Assembly (NCBI RefSeq): GCF_900635455.1
Contig: NZ_LR134116.1
Coordinates: 1,054,001 to 1,118,000, forward strand
Direction: 5' to 3'
Length of the DNA stretch: 64,000 nucleotides
Source: Yersinia intermedia
Lineage (GTDB): Bacteria > Pseudomonadota > Gammaproteobacteria > Enterobacterales > Enterobacteriaceae
Below the pieces are notes generated by a model. It did not search any database. It was not told the DNA's origin and saw only the letters and a program-made list of their open reading frames with translations. Positions 8,959-17,302 of this stretch are shown piece by piece. Both the position numbers and the translations under genes were made by a program. Within the stretch, counting starts at the first letter, position 1; every line of letters starts with the position of its first letter.

Positions 8959-10140
8959 ATGCCGCTTGCATTATTGGCACTGACCATCAGTGCATTCGCT
9001 ATTGGTACCACTGAATTTGTGATTGTCGGGCTGGTTCCGACCATCGCAGAACAACTGGGGGTTTCTGTGCCGTCCGCTGGTTTATTAGTTTCAATCTATG
9101 CATTGGGCGTTGCTATTGGTGCTCCAGTGCTAACCGCATTAACCGGGCGTATACCGCGTAAAATGTTATTGATTGGTTTGATGGTCTTGTTCACCCTAGG
9201 TAACTTATTAGCCTGGCAATCCCCCGGTTATGAGACTTTGGTTATTGCTCGTTTACTCACCGGTCTGGCTCACGGCGTTTTCTTCTCGATTGGTTCGACG
9301 ATTGCTACCAGTTTGGTGCCAAAGGAGAAAGCCGCGTCGGCGATTGCTATCATGTTTGGCGGTTTAACGGTGGCACTGGTCACCGGGGTTCCGCTCGGGA
9401 CATTTATTGGCCAGCATTTTGGCTGGAGGGAGACTTTCCTTGCGGTGTCACTGATTGGGGTTATTGCCATTATTGCCAGTGCCATTTTGGTTCCCAGTAA
9501 TATTCCCAATAAGGCTTCAGCCAGTATAAAGCAGCAGTTACAGGTGCTCACCCACCCACGTTTACTGCTGATTTATGCCATTACCGCCTTGGGATACGGT
9601 GGTTTCTTCACCATGTTTACTTTCCTTGCGCCGGTGATGCAAGAGCTGGCTGGATTCTCACCTGCTGCAGTGAGTTGGATCTTACTGGCATATGGTGTAT
9701 CGGTCGCGATGGGCAATATCTGGGGCGGTAAACTCGCAGATCGCCATGGTGCGGTACCTGCTTTGAGCTTTATTTTTACCGTACTTGCTGTCTTACTGTT
9801 TGTTTTCCAATTCAGCTCCAGTCACAGTATTGCGGCATTAATTACGTTGCTGGTCATGGGGGTTTTTGCCTTTGGTAACGTCCCCGGTTTACAGGCTTAT
9901 GTGGTGCAGAAAGCGGAAGAATATACGCCACATGCCGTTGACGTTGCTTCTGGCCTGAATATCGCGGCGTTTAATGTAGGGATTGCGTTAGGATCGATTA
10001 TCGGCGGGCAGACCGTTATCCGGGTTGGGGTGGCTCAGACCCCTTGGATCGGTGGCGTGATTGTTATTGGCGCACTATTACTGGTGACACTGAGTGGCAA
10101 ACTGGACAAGAAGCACCAACGGCACGTTGCTGTCAGCTAA
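8959..10140 (+). CDS. MFS drug/sugar efflux permease (AraJ-like DHA1 family)
   Basis: About 393 residues from the ATG at 8959, chosen because TCTGGAG precedes it. A longer frame from 8896 would add a non-hydrophobic leader inside the promoter. Twelve TM segments are predicted. The N-terminus reads LALTISAFAIGTTEFVIVGLVP, the hallmark of the AraJ/YdhP/SotB sub-group, and the motif A-like loop LTGRIPRKMLL follows TM2. Expected role: proton-driven efflux of an unidentified small molecule. It is divergent from yafC, the likely regulator. An intrinsic terminator follows. Confidence 0.82.
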   Translation: MPLALLALTISAFAIGTTEFVIVGLVPTIAEQLGVSVPSAGLLVSIYALGVAIGAPVLTALTGRIPRKMLLIGLMVLFTLGNLLAWQSPGYETLVIARLLTGLAHGVFFSIGSTIATSLVPKEKAASAIAIMFGGLTVALVTGVPLGTFIGQHFGWRETFLAVSLIGVIAIIASAILVPSNIPNKASASIKQQLQVLTHPRLLLIYAITALGYGGFFTMFTFLAPVMQELAGFSPAAVSWILLAYGVSVAMGNIWGGKLADRHGAVPALSFIFTVLAVLLFVFQFSSSHSIAALITLLVMGVFAFGNVPGLQAYVVQKAEEYTPHAVDVASGLNIAAFNVGIALGSIIGGQTVIRVGVAQTPWIGGVIVIGALLLVTLSGKLDKKHQRHVAVS

Positions 10141-10173
10141 ATTCTGGCAAGATAACTCAACAGTATCCATTGA

Positions 10174-10196
10174 AGCCTACGACTGTAGGCTTTTTT
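10174..10196 (+). terminator. Intrinsic terminator after the MFS gene
   Basis: AGCCTAC, loop GACT, GTAGGCT followed by a run of T; it lies 33 bases after the stop. Confidence 0.85.
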
Positions 10197-10386
10197 GTTA
10201 ATAGAAGGCTTATTAGTGCATTATGAATCACATAGATTGAATCTCTCCTTGTATACCCCAATATCAGCATAATCCCGTAACTAAAAGAAATTACTGACGG
10301 GAGCATCTGAGCGTATAATCAGTGAACTACCGGCTGTTGTTACCTCTCGAGCCAGAGTGATTTCGAATAAGGAATAGGCCATCAAA

Positions 10387-11169
10387 GTGCCGAAACGAAC
10401 ATACGCAATGCGATATGTTGCAGGTCAACCGGTTGAACAGATTTTCCCAGGTTCTGCTAAGCAACTGGGGCTAGGGTTACCGCCAGGCGCGCCATTGCCA
10501 ACTTCTGAATTTCTGCGTGTGATGGTGTGGAATATCTTTAAGCAACAGCGGGCGGAATGGCTCTCAGTGCTCAAAGAGTTCGGGCGCGATGCTCAACTGA
10601 TGCTACTGCAAGAAGCACAAACTACACCTGAGCTGGTGCGGTTTGCTACGTCTCACTATCAGGCCGCCGATCAGGTGCCTGCCTTTGCGCTGCCTCAGCA
10701 CCCTTCAGGAGTGATGACGCTTGCAGCCACCCATCCGGTCTACTGTTGCCCCCTGCGTGAGAGAGAGCCGTTACTGCGTTTGTCTAAATCGGCATTAATT
10801 ACTGTTTACTCAATCCATGACGGCCGTTTATTGATGGTGGTAAACATTCACGCAGTGAATTTCAGCCTTGGTGTTGATGTTTACAGTAAACAACTTGAGC
10901 CAATTGGGGAACAAATCGCGATGCATCGCGGCCCGGTGATTCTGGCGGGGGACTTCAATGCGTGGAGCCGGCAGCGAGTTAATGCCTTACAGCGCTTTGC
11001 CCAAACTGTGGGGTTAGCTGAAGTTGAATTCCGGGCCGATAACCGTAGCCGTGCGTTTGGCCGACCGCTTGATTTTGTTTTTTATCGTGGTCTTACTCTT
11101 GCTGATGCGTCGGTATTAGTGACCCGAGCCTCTGATCACAATCCACTTCTGGTTGAATTCCAGCCATAA
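10387..11169 (+). CDS. yafD: Endonuclease/exonuclease/phosphatase-family protein YafD
   Basis: 260 residues from a GTG start, matching the length of E. coli YafD. EEP-fold landmarks: [10 protein letters not shown] (Asn), LLQEAQ (metal-binding Glu), [16 protein letters not shown] (catalytic Asp/Asn) and the terminal [10 protein letters not shown] (Asp-His pair). The fold hydrolyses phosphodiester or phosphate bonds; the physiological substrate of YafD is not established to my knowledge. It is convergent with mltD, sharing a bidirectional terminator. The E. coli neighbour yafE is absent here. Confidence 0.87.
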   Translation: MPKRTYAMRYVAGQPVEQIFPGSAKQLGLGLPPGAPLPTSEFLRVMVWNIFKQQRAEWLSVLKEFGRDAQLMLLQEAQTTPELVRFATSHYQAADQVPAFALPQHPSGVMTLAATHPVYCCPLREREPLLRLSKSALITVYSIHDGRLLMVVNIHAVNFSLGVDVYSKQLEPIGEQIAMHRGPVILAGDFNAWSRQRVNALQRFAQTVGLAEVEFRADNRSRAFGRPLDFVFYRGLTLADASVLVTRASDHNPLLVEFQP

Positions 11170-11170
11170 A

Positions 11171-11195
11171 AAAAGCACCCCGAAGGGTGCTTTTT
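11171..11195. terminator. Bidirectional terminator between yafD and mltD
   Basis: AAAAGCACCC, loop CGAA, GGGTGCTTTTT. The hairpin has A-runs on one side and T-runs on the other, so it can terminate both convergent genes. Confidence 0.9.
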
Positions 11196-11220
11196 AACAG
11201 CTTTAATCGCGATTCTGACT

Positions 11221-12612
11221 CTACGTATCCGGGGTTGATTTGCCGTTAACGAACAACGTCAATTTCAAGCCTGGTTGTAAACTATTAGCCTTGCTGACTA
11301 CCGAATTCCATCGCATCACATCGTCGGTGTTTACACCGTGACGCTTGGCAATACTGGCAAAAGAATCACCTTTACGAACCTGATAGGTGATGCTGTTGCT
11401 GGTCTTTGTATTGCTTGCCAGTTGCAGGGTTTGCCCAACTTTTAAGGTGCTCTTGGCACGTAAGTTGTTCCAACTCTGCAAATCGCTGGTCTTGATATTC
11501 AACCGCTTGGCAATCGTAGATAAAGTATCGCCGGAGCTAACTTTATACTGCGAACCTGATGCTGATTTTGAGCTGTTCTGTGCCAACTTGGTTGGTTGAA
11601 CGGCGGCAATATCAGTATCTGCCAATGAATCTTTAAGCTGCTCAGCATGGGCTTTCGGCAACATAATATAACGAGGACCATGTCCATCAGGTGCCGTTAC
11701 ATTGCGCTTATACCCAGAATTAAAGGATTTCAACTTAGTAAGTGACATCCCCGCCATCTCAGCCGCCTGAGTTAGCTGTATCTGCTGACCTACATCAACA
11801 CGTGCTAATGCACGGTCTTTGTCGGGTTCTGGCAAGTTTATACCGTACTTTTTGCTGTTCTTGATTAAATCACCCAAGGCCAGCATTTTAGGAACATAAA
11901 TTGACGTTTCACGTGGAAGCGACAATGCCCAAAAATTAGTCGGTTTACCCTTTGCCTTATTCGCTTTCACCGCTTGCATGACTCTGCCTTCACCACTGTT
12001 ATAAGCCGCGACTGTTAACAACCAGTCACCGTCAAACATGTCGTTCAGGCGCTCCATCATATCAAGCGCTGCTTTGGTAGAAGCAACCACATCTCTGCGG
12101 CCGTCATACCATTGGTTTTGTTTCAAGCCATAGTTTCGACCTGTACTCGGCACTATCTGCCATAGCCCTGCGGCATTGGCGGATGATGTCGCGTGTGGGT
12201 CAAAAGCGCTCTCCACTATGGGTAGCAGTACCAGTTCCATCGGCATCTTACGTTTCTTAATTTGCTCGACTATCAGGTACATGTACGGCTCTGCCCGTAA
12301 TGTTACATCGTGGAGATAGCTCTTATTTTTTAAGTATTTTTGTTTTTGTTCACGGATCCGGGAATTTTCCGGAACCTTCATCTTCAGCTCGTCGCTAATG
12401 AAGTTCCACAAATCTTGCTGCGCGAGGCCACTTTCACTATCAAGCCATCGCGCGTTGCCCTCTCGGGCGCTATTTGTGTACTCTCCTGCTTCACTCTCTT
12501 GACCTGCTGAAGACAAACTCTGTGCATGCTGTACGGGAACCTGTACGTCCTGCCTGGACGTCTGGCACCCAACAAGCAAGACTGAGGCGAGAAATATCGC
12601 TTTGGTCTTCAT
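11221..12612 (-). CDS. mltD: Membrane-bound lytic murein transglycosylase D
   Basis: 463 residues. Lipoprotein signal with lipobox LLVGC near residues 12-16; SLT catalytic domain at about 115-230 with the catalytic Glu in LPIVESAFDPHA, the downstream AGLWQIVPSTG motif and AAYNSGEGRV. Two LysM peptidoglycan-binding repeats follow in the C-terminal part (YKVSSGDTLSTIAKRLNI and YQVRKGDSFASIAKRHGV). It cleaves the MurNAc-GlcNAc bond to anhydro products at the outer-membrane inner face. Located downstream of gloB in the same direction, as in E. coli. Confidence 0.95.
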   Translation of the reverse strand: MKTKAIFLASVLLVGCQTSRQDVQVPVQHAQSLSSAGQESEAGEYTNSAREGNARWLDSESGLAQQDLWNFISDELKMKVPENSRIREQKQKYLKNKSYLHDVTLRAEPYMYLIVEQIKKRKMPMELVLLPIVESAFDPHATSSANAAGLWQIVPSTGRNYGLKQNQWYDGRRDVVASTKAALDMMERLNDMFDGDWLLTVAAYNSGEGRVMQAVKANKAKGKPTNFWALSLPRETSIYVPKMLALGDLIKNSKKYGINLPEPDKDRALARVDVGQQIQLTQAAEMAGMSLTKLKSFNSGYKRNVTAPDGHGPRYIMLPKAHAEQLKDSLADTDIAAVQPTKLAQNSSKSASGSQYKVSSGDTLSTIAKRLNIKTSDLQSWNNLRAKSTLKVGQTLQLASNTKTSNSITYQVRKGDSFASIAKRHGVNTDDVMRWNSVVSKANSLQPGLKLTLFVNGKSTPDT

Positions 12613-12684
12613 GTGTGTGTCAATGTCAGTTGCTTAAAAGACGACCAATCATACTTTGCTTCGACAAAAAACACAACTAAAAGC

Positions 12685-13440
12685 TCAGAAGCGGTCTTTC
12701 TGGGCGCGTAATTCAGAAAAAACTGAAGCAAGTGAGCTTGGTGGCGAGATAACGCCTATTTTCCTTTGTAAATCAATGTCATTGCAACGTAAAAAAACAT
12801 TAATTTTGCGTTCAAATTGCAATTTTACCGGCAAGCTAGGTAGGTTTTTTGCCCGTAATTGCATGATTTGTTGTTGATATCTAGCAATATCTTCATCTGC
12901 GGGCAAAATGAAACGGGCAAACTTAAGATTTGCGAGAGTGTATTCATGCGCGCTGCAAATTAAGGTTTCATCGGGAAGTAGCGCGAGCCGTTGAATTGAC
13001 GCATACATTTGCTCAGGTGTACCTTCAAACAGTCTGCCGCAGCCAGCGGAAAAAAGCGTGTCGCCGCAGAAAAGATAAGGTTCGCTGTAGTATGCAATGT
13101 GGCCAAGGGTGTGGCCGGGGACGGCAATAATGGTGTAGTTTTGGCCGCCAATTGTCAGGTGATCACCCCCATTTACGATAACTGTCGCACCTTTATTCGC
13201 TGTTTCTTGCGGGCCATAGACGGGAATATCGGGGAAATGGCGGCGTAACTCCGCCACACCACCGACGTGATCGTTGTGGTGATGGGTAAGCAAGATAGCC
13301 TGAGGGATATATTGGCCTTGGGCCACTGCTGCCAGTACCGGAGCGGATTCCCCCGGATCAACGATAACGCAGTGTTTTTGTGGGTTTGCCAATAGCCAAA
13401 TGTAATTGTCTTGAAACGCCGGAATACTGATAAGATTCAT
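12685..13440 (-). CDS. gloB: Hydroxyacylglutathione hydrolase (glyoxalase II)
   Basis: 251 residues of metallo-beta-lactamase fold. The metal-binding motif is [12 protein letters not shown] (residues about 50-61), with further ligands in [11 protein letters not shown] and [16 protein letters not shown]. It hydrolyses S-lactoylglutathione to lactate and glutathione in methylglyoxal detoxification. It is divergent from the yafS methyltransferase gene, and the intergenic region contains one copy of the dispersed repeat. Confidence 0.94.
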   Translation of the reverse strand: MNLISIPAFQDNYIWLLANPQKHCVIVDPGESAPVLAAVAQGQYIPQAILLTHHHNDHVGGVAELRRHFPDIPVYGPQETANKGATVIVNGGDHLTIGGQNYTIIAVPGHTLGHIAYYSEPYLFCGDTLFSAGCGRLFEGTPEQMYASIQRLALLPDETLICSAHEYTLANLKFARFILPADEDIARYQQQIMQLRAKNLPSLPVKLQFERKINVFLRCNDIDLQRKIGVISPPSSLASVFSELRAQKDRF

Positions 13441-13486
13441 TGGATACCTCTTTTGTTGGCAACCGCTTGAGCTTGAAAGAAGATAA

Positions 13487-13630
13487 TATACCCGTCATCT
13501 TTCAAATCGCAGGTGTATTGGCTACTCTCGTTCATCCGCATCACTTACGAGTGTCAGCTCATCGGGATTAATGAGCCTCTTTGAGGTTCACTTGCTTGCC
13601 GCCTTCCTGCACTTTGAAATCTATTGGGTA
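13487..13630. repeat. Dispersed intergenic repeat, copy 1
   Basis: The left end reads TATACCCGTCATCTTTCAAA and the right end, as reverse complement, TACCCAATAGATTTCAAAG, giving imperfect terminal inverted repeats of about 25 bp. The interior carries the family words CACTTACGAGTG and CGGGATTAATGAGCC, with GCCGCCTTCCTGC near the right end. It fills most of the divergent gloB-yafS intergenic region and probably contributes sequence close to the yafS start. Confidence 0.8.
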
Positions 13631-13635
13631 GAAAC

Positions 13636-14355
13636 ATGAAACCAGCGCAAACACACCAACAGATCGATGCACCCACATCCTGGGCTGAGTTACCTTGGGG
13701 GGAGTATTATCGCGCAGCGCTCGAACAGCAATTACAACCTTGGTGGCCGAAGTTCTTTGGTTTTCATTTGTTGAAAATAGGCCAGTTAAGTGCGGAAATC
13801 GCCAGCGATAAATGTGCTATCTCCCATCAGGTTAATGTGGGGGAACAAGGTACTAATATGCAGGTGCTGGCCAGCCCATACCAGTTACCTTTTGCCGAAA
13901 AATCAGTAGATGCCTGTCTGTTATCCCACTCTTTAGCCTATGCCACTGACCCACATCGTATTTTGCGTGAGGTAGATAGGGTGCTTATCGATGACGGCTG
14001 GTTGGTTATCAGTAACTTCAATCCGATAAGTATATTGGGTGCTGGCAAGCTGGTACCACTATTACGCCAGCGCCAGCCCTACGTTAGCCGAATGTTTACT
14101 CAGATGCGCTTGCTGGATTGGCTGAGCCTACTGAACTATGAAGTTATGCATATGTCGTGCTTTCACGTTTTACCCTGGCATAAAGAAGGTGGGCGCTTTA
14201 TCAGCACCCATCTACATGCATTGGGGTGTGTCAGCCTGATTGTGGCCCGTAAGCGCACTATACCTTTGACATTCAATCCGATGAAGTTTGGTGCACGTAA
14301 GCCTTGGTTCAGCCGTGCGGTTGGCGCAACCAAAAGTTATCGCGACCAACCTTGA
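13636..14355 (+). CDS. yafS: SAM-dependent methyltransferase YafS
   Basis: About 239 residues from the ATG at 13636; an in-frame TTG four codons earlier lies in the end of the repeat and is not preferred. The protein resembles class I methyltransferases in the middle region (FAEKSVDACLLSHSLAYATDPHRILREVDRVLIDDGWLVISNFNP, i.e. motifs II-IV), while the glycine-rich motif I is degenerate. Gene position between gloB and rnhA matches E. coli yafS. The substrate is unknown. Confidence 0.85.
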   Translation: MKPAQTHQQIDAPTSWAELPWGEYYRAALEQQLQPWWPKFFGFHLLKIGQLSAEIASDKCAISHQVNVGEQGTNMQVLASPYQLPFAEKSVDACLLSHSLAYATDPHRILREVDRVLIDDGWLVISNFNPISILGAGKLVPLLRQRQPYVSRMFTQMRLLDWLSLLNYEVMHMSCFHVLPWHKEGGRFISTHLHALGCVSLIVARKRTIPLTFNPMKFGARKPWFSRAVGATKSYRDQP

Positions 14356-14404
14356 TTCGGTGTATGAAAGCCACTAATGCCGTGGCAACGTCAGGTAAGA
14401 AGAG

Positions 14405-14869
14405 TTAGTTGGGGATATAGCCAATATCGTCTTGTGTCGGTGAATTGGCCGCAAGGCGTGCCAGTTCATCGCAGCGTTCATTTTCAGGATGGCCAGCATG
14501 GCCTTTGACCCATTCCCATTGTACGGTATGGCCTTGGATTGCCAGATCCAGCCGTTGCCATAAATCGACATTACGTACCGGTTTGCGATCCGTGGTTTTC
14601 CAACCGCGCTTTTTCCAGTTGTGGATCCACTGTGTGATACCTTGACGCACATATTGGCTGTCAGTGCTCAGTGTCACCTGGCAAGGTGAGGTCAACGCTT
14701 CCAAGGCGACGATAGCAGCCATCAGTTCCATGCGGTTATTGGTTGTCAAACGGTAGCCAGCACTAAAGGTTTTTTCATGTTGTTTGTAACGCATAATTGC
14801 GCCATAACCACCGGGGCCAGGATTGCCAAGGCAAGATCCGTCGGTGAAAATTTCTACCTGTTTAGTCAT
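14405..14869 (-). CDS. rnhA: Ribonuclease HI
   Basis: 154 residues, the same size as E. coli RNase HI. The catalytic carboxylates are present: Asp in [13 protein letters not shown], Glu in NRMELMAAI, Asp in LSTDSQYV and Asp in [12 protein letters not shown]. It removes RNA from RNA:DNA hybrids (R-loops and primers). It is divergent from dnaQ with only 55 bp between the starts, the classic enterobacterial rnhA-dnaQ arrangement with overlapping promoters. Confidence 0.97.
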   Translation of the reverse strand: MTKQVEIFTDGSCLGNPGPGGYGAIMRYKQHEKTFSAGYRLTTNNRMELMAAIVALEALTSPCQVTLSTDSQYVRQGITQWIHNWKKRGWKTTDRKPVRNVDLWQRLDLAIQGHTVQWEWVKGHAGHPENERCDELARLAANSPTQDDIGYIPN

Positions 14870-14924
14870 CTCTGGTAGACTCTTCCTATCTGTTTAAACG
14901 TTAAGTCTGACATAAACGAGCGCT

Positions 14925-15704
14925 ATGAGCACTGGCAATATGCAAGTTACACCGACCAGACAGATTGTTCTGGATACTGAAACCACCGGTATGAATAAGC
15001 TGGGCGTTCATTATGAAGGCCATCGGATTATTGAGATCGGTGCTGTTGAAGTGATCAACCGCCGCTTGACCGGCAGAAACTTCCATGTGTATGTGAAACC
15101 GGATCGTCTGGTCGACCCAGAGGCCTACGGTGTCCATGGTATCAGTGATGAGTTTTTAGCGGATAAGCCCACATTTGCTGATATTACGCCTGAGTTTCTG
15201 GATTTTATCCGTGGTGCTGAGCTAGTCATTCATAATGCGGCGTTTGATATCGGCTTTATGGATTACGAGTTCCGTATGTTGCAGCAGGATATTCCGAAAA
15301 CGGAAACCTTCTGTACTATCACTGATAGCCTGTTATTGGCGCGCCGTCTGTTCCCAGGCAAGCGTAATAACCTTGATGCGTTGTGCGATCGCTATCTGAT
15401 AGATAATACCAAGCGAACGCTGCACGGCGCATTACTCGATGCCGAAATTCTGGCTGAAGTGTATCTGGCGATGACTGGCGGTCAGACGTCACTGTCTTTC
15501 TCTATGGAAGGCGATCAGTCGCAAAATGATTCTTCCGAAGATATTCAGCGAATTACCCGACCAGCATCTGAGTTGAAAATAATTTATGCGGCTGAAGATG
15601 AGTTGCTAGCCCATGAATCGCGTTTGGATTTGGTGATGAAGAAGGGCGGCAGTTGTTTGTGGCGGATGCCGCTTGAATCGGAAGATAGTGCAAATGCAGA
15701 ATAA
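14925..15704 (+). CDS. dnaQ: DNA polymerase III epsilon subunit (proofreading exonuclease)
   Basis: 259 residues, slightly longer than the 243 of E. coli. Exo motif I is VLDTETTGMN (residues about 16-25), Exo II VIHNAAFDIGFMD and Exo III HGALLDAEILAEVYL, giving the DEDDh catalytic set. The C-terminal region beyond about residue 190 is the segment that binds the alpha subunit (PolIII polymerase). Followed by the tRNA-Asp gene, as in E. coli. Confidence 0.96.
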   Translation: MSTGNMQVTPTRQIVLDTETTGMNKLGVHYEGHRIIEIGAVEVINRRLTGRNFHVYVKPDRLVDPEAYGVHGISDEFLADKPTFADITPEFLDFIRGAELVIHNAAFDIGFMDYEFRMLQQDIPKTETFCTITDSLLLARRLFPGKRNNLDALCDRYLIDNTKRTLHGALLDAEILAEVYLAMTGGQTSLSFSMEGDQSQNDSSEDIQRITRPASELKIIYAAEDELLAHESRLDLVMKKGGSCLWRMPLESEDSANAE

Positions 15705-15757
15705 AACGACTTCCAGATGAAAAACTGTGCAAACGGCTTATTTTGCTGGAAAAAATG

Positions 15758-15786
15758 TTGACGAGATTGCGTTCTATACGTAATAT
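15758..15786 (+). promoter_or_regulatory. Sigma70 promoter for tRNA-Asp
   Basis: TTGACG (15758-15763), a 17-base spacer, and TAATAT (15781-15786). Close to consensus and placed about 30 bases before the tRNA 5' end. Confidence 0.75.
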
Positions 15787-15816
15787 CTGCCTCGTTCTTA
15801 ACCGGAACAGCAGCGT

Positions 15817-15893
15817 GGTGCGGTAGTTCAGTCGGTTAGAATACCGGCCTGTCACGCCGGGGGTCGCGGGTTCGAGTCCCGTCCGCACCGCCA
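15817..15893 (+). tRNA. aspV: tRNA-Asp (anticodon GTC)
   Basis: 77-nt cloverleaf. The acceptor stem GGTGCGG pairs with CCGCACC, D-loop AGTTCAGTCGGTTAGA, anticodon loop CCTGTCACG with GTC at 15851-15853, T-arm GCGGGTTCGAGTCCCGT, discriminator G and encoded CCA. Position after dnaQ matches E. coli aspV. This is a common type of insertion site, and the accessory surface module begins downstream of it. Confidence 0.97.
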
Positions 15894-15902
15894 ACATTCA
15901 GA

Positions 15903-15933
15903 CCCCAGTCTTATAAACAGACTGGGGTTTTTT
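15903..15933 (+). terminator. Terminator after tRNA-Asp
   Basis: CCCCAGTC, loop TTATAAACA, GACTGGGG, then six T. Confidence 0.92.
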
Positions 15934-17302
15934 ATTTGTGGTCGATCATGTAACTGTCTCGTGACATTATTGGGGGAACTTTACCGCCCAGTAAAAACGA
16001 CACGCATTCCCAATCTGCGAACGGCTTTCATCGGTAACTGTGGCTCAGGGTAAACCCCACAGATCTTACACTTGTGCTTATCTTTCCCCGCAGTGAATAC
16101 TTGCGCCAAAAAAACAGTATTTAATATTGGCAGCATTATGACTAAACGCCGCTAGCGTAATTTATATGTCAGATGATGCTTATGCCTTGAAAAGGGCGTA
16201 GCAACTGAATATAGCCACTCCCTTTTATCCTATTTACAGCCCCGTGATGTATAAAACAGTTCAACCTAAATTGAGTTCTGCTGAACACGGGGTAAACATA
16301 ACGTCTGGTTAAACCAGCAGATTCAGTAATAGTACAATACCCAGCCCTACTATCGAATTAGTCAATTCCAGCAAGCCCATGAGTTAAACGTATCTTTAAT
16401 AGATAATCCGAAATACTCTTAAATAACCGGAATACAGCATCATTAACTCTGGTTCTCTTCGAATAAACCTCACTTATATGTTATTCAGTCCGTATGCGAT
16501 ATTGTTGTTCAACGAAAGCATCACCTGGGGTATTTTTGCCTGTTGCTCTCAGAATAGAAGGGAAGCCATAAAACATGGCAAAAAATGTGTTTTTTTCTAT
16601 TTCTTTGTGGGAAATTTCAGATTTTAATTGTGGAAATAAAGTGATTACATTGTAATAAATACATTTAATAATGATTTTTTTATCGGGGTAATTCAGTATT
16701 ATTTTGTAACTTGTTGTAAAGCATGTTGTTTTTATTCCCTTTCGACATGTGGTTAAAGAGTGCTAACTCGTGTTATATGAACTGTTTTCTTATTCTTAAT
16801 TTTTAAACAAATGAGTGAATGTTGGGTTTTAAATGGCGTTCCTCGCTACTGATGCATTATATAAATCGGTGTTTATTTGTGTTTGTGGTTTTTTATTTCG
16901 CAAGCCAAGGAGATTAATTAACAATCTAATGATTTTTTATCTATATGGTAATTTCGGTGTGATATTTTGTTAAAAGTAAATTAGAAGATATAGTCTGTCT
17001 GAAATAATATCTGCAACAGATTGCTTTTCTGTAAGGAACTCATAAAAGCTTGGCGCTAACGTTATTTTGTCTGGTTAAGAAAAATCATATTCATTTATTA
17101 ATTAACTTTGCCGCGTCAGTTTATTCTGGATGCGTGACTCATGGATTATTTTCCACAGGCAGCGGTATGTTTTATCGCGTAATAGCGATGACAAATAAAT
17201 TAACAATAACCCTGCAAGCGGGGAATACCGTTTCTTTTGTTTACTATTGCTTATTTTAGTTTGCCAGGTCCGGCGGTATCACCGTCTCTAGGGAACGCGT
17301 CA
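15934..17302. other. Long AT-rich non-coding region upstream of the inverse autotransporter
   Basis: About 1.37 kb without a convincing gene except the tiny ORF listed separately. The first third has ordinary composition; from about 16,400 it becomes strongly AT-rich, with many A/T runs and a TTACATTGTAA palindrome at 16645-16655. Such leaders are typical of H-NS-silenced horizontally acquired surface genes. A 69-codon frame from a TTG at 17050 has no ribosome site and is not called. No repeat of the tRNA-Asp 3' end was found here. Confidence 0.6.
16309..16380 (-). CDS. Possible 23-residue hydrophobic micro-ORF
   Basis: An ATG-initiated frame encodes MGLLELTNSIVGLGIVLLLN plus LLV. This is a single predicted membrane helix, similar in size and character to small membrane proteins and type I toxin peptides. 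An in-frame stop sits two codons before the ATG, so the ORF cannot be longer. No good Shine-Dalgarno is visible and I recognise no family, so it may be chance. Confidence 0.22.
   Translation of the reverse strand: MGLLELTNSIVGLGIVLLLNLLV

Noticed and set aside
17050..17259. 69-codon frame from a TTG before the autotransporter
   Set aside because: No ribosome site, rare start, atypical composition; it overlaps the likely promoter and leader region.
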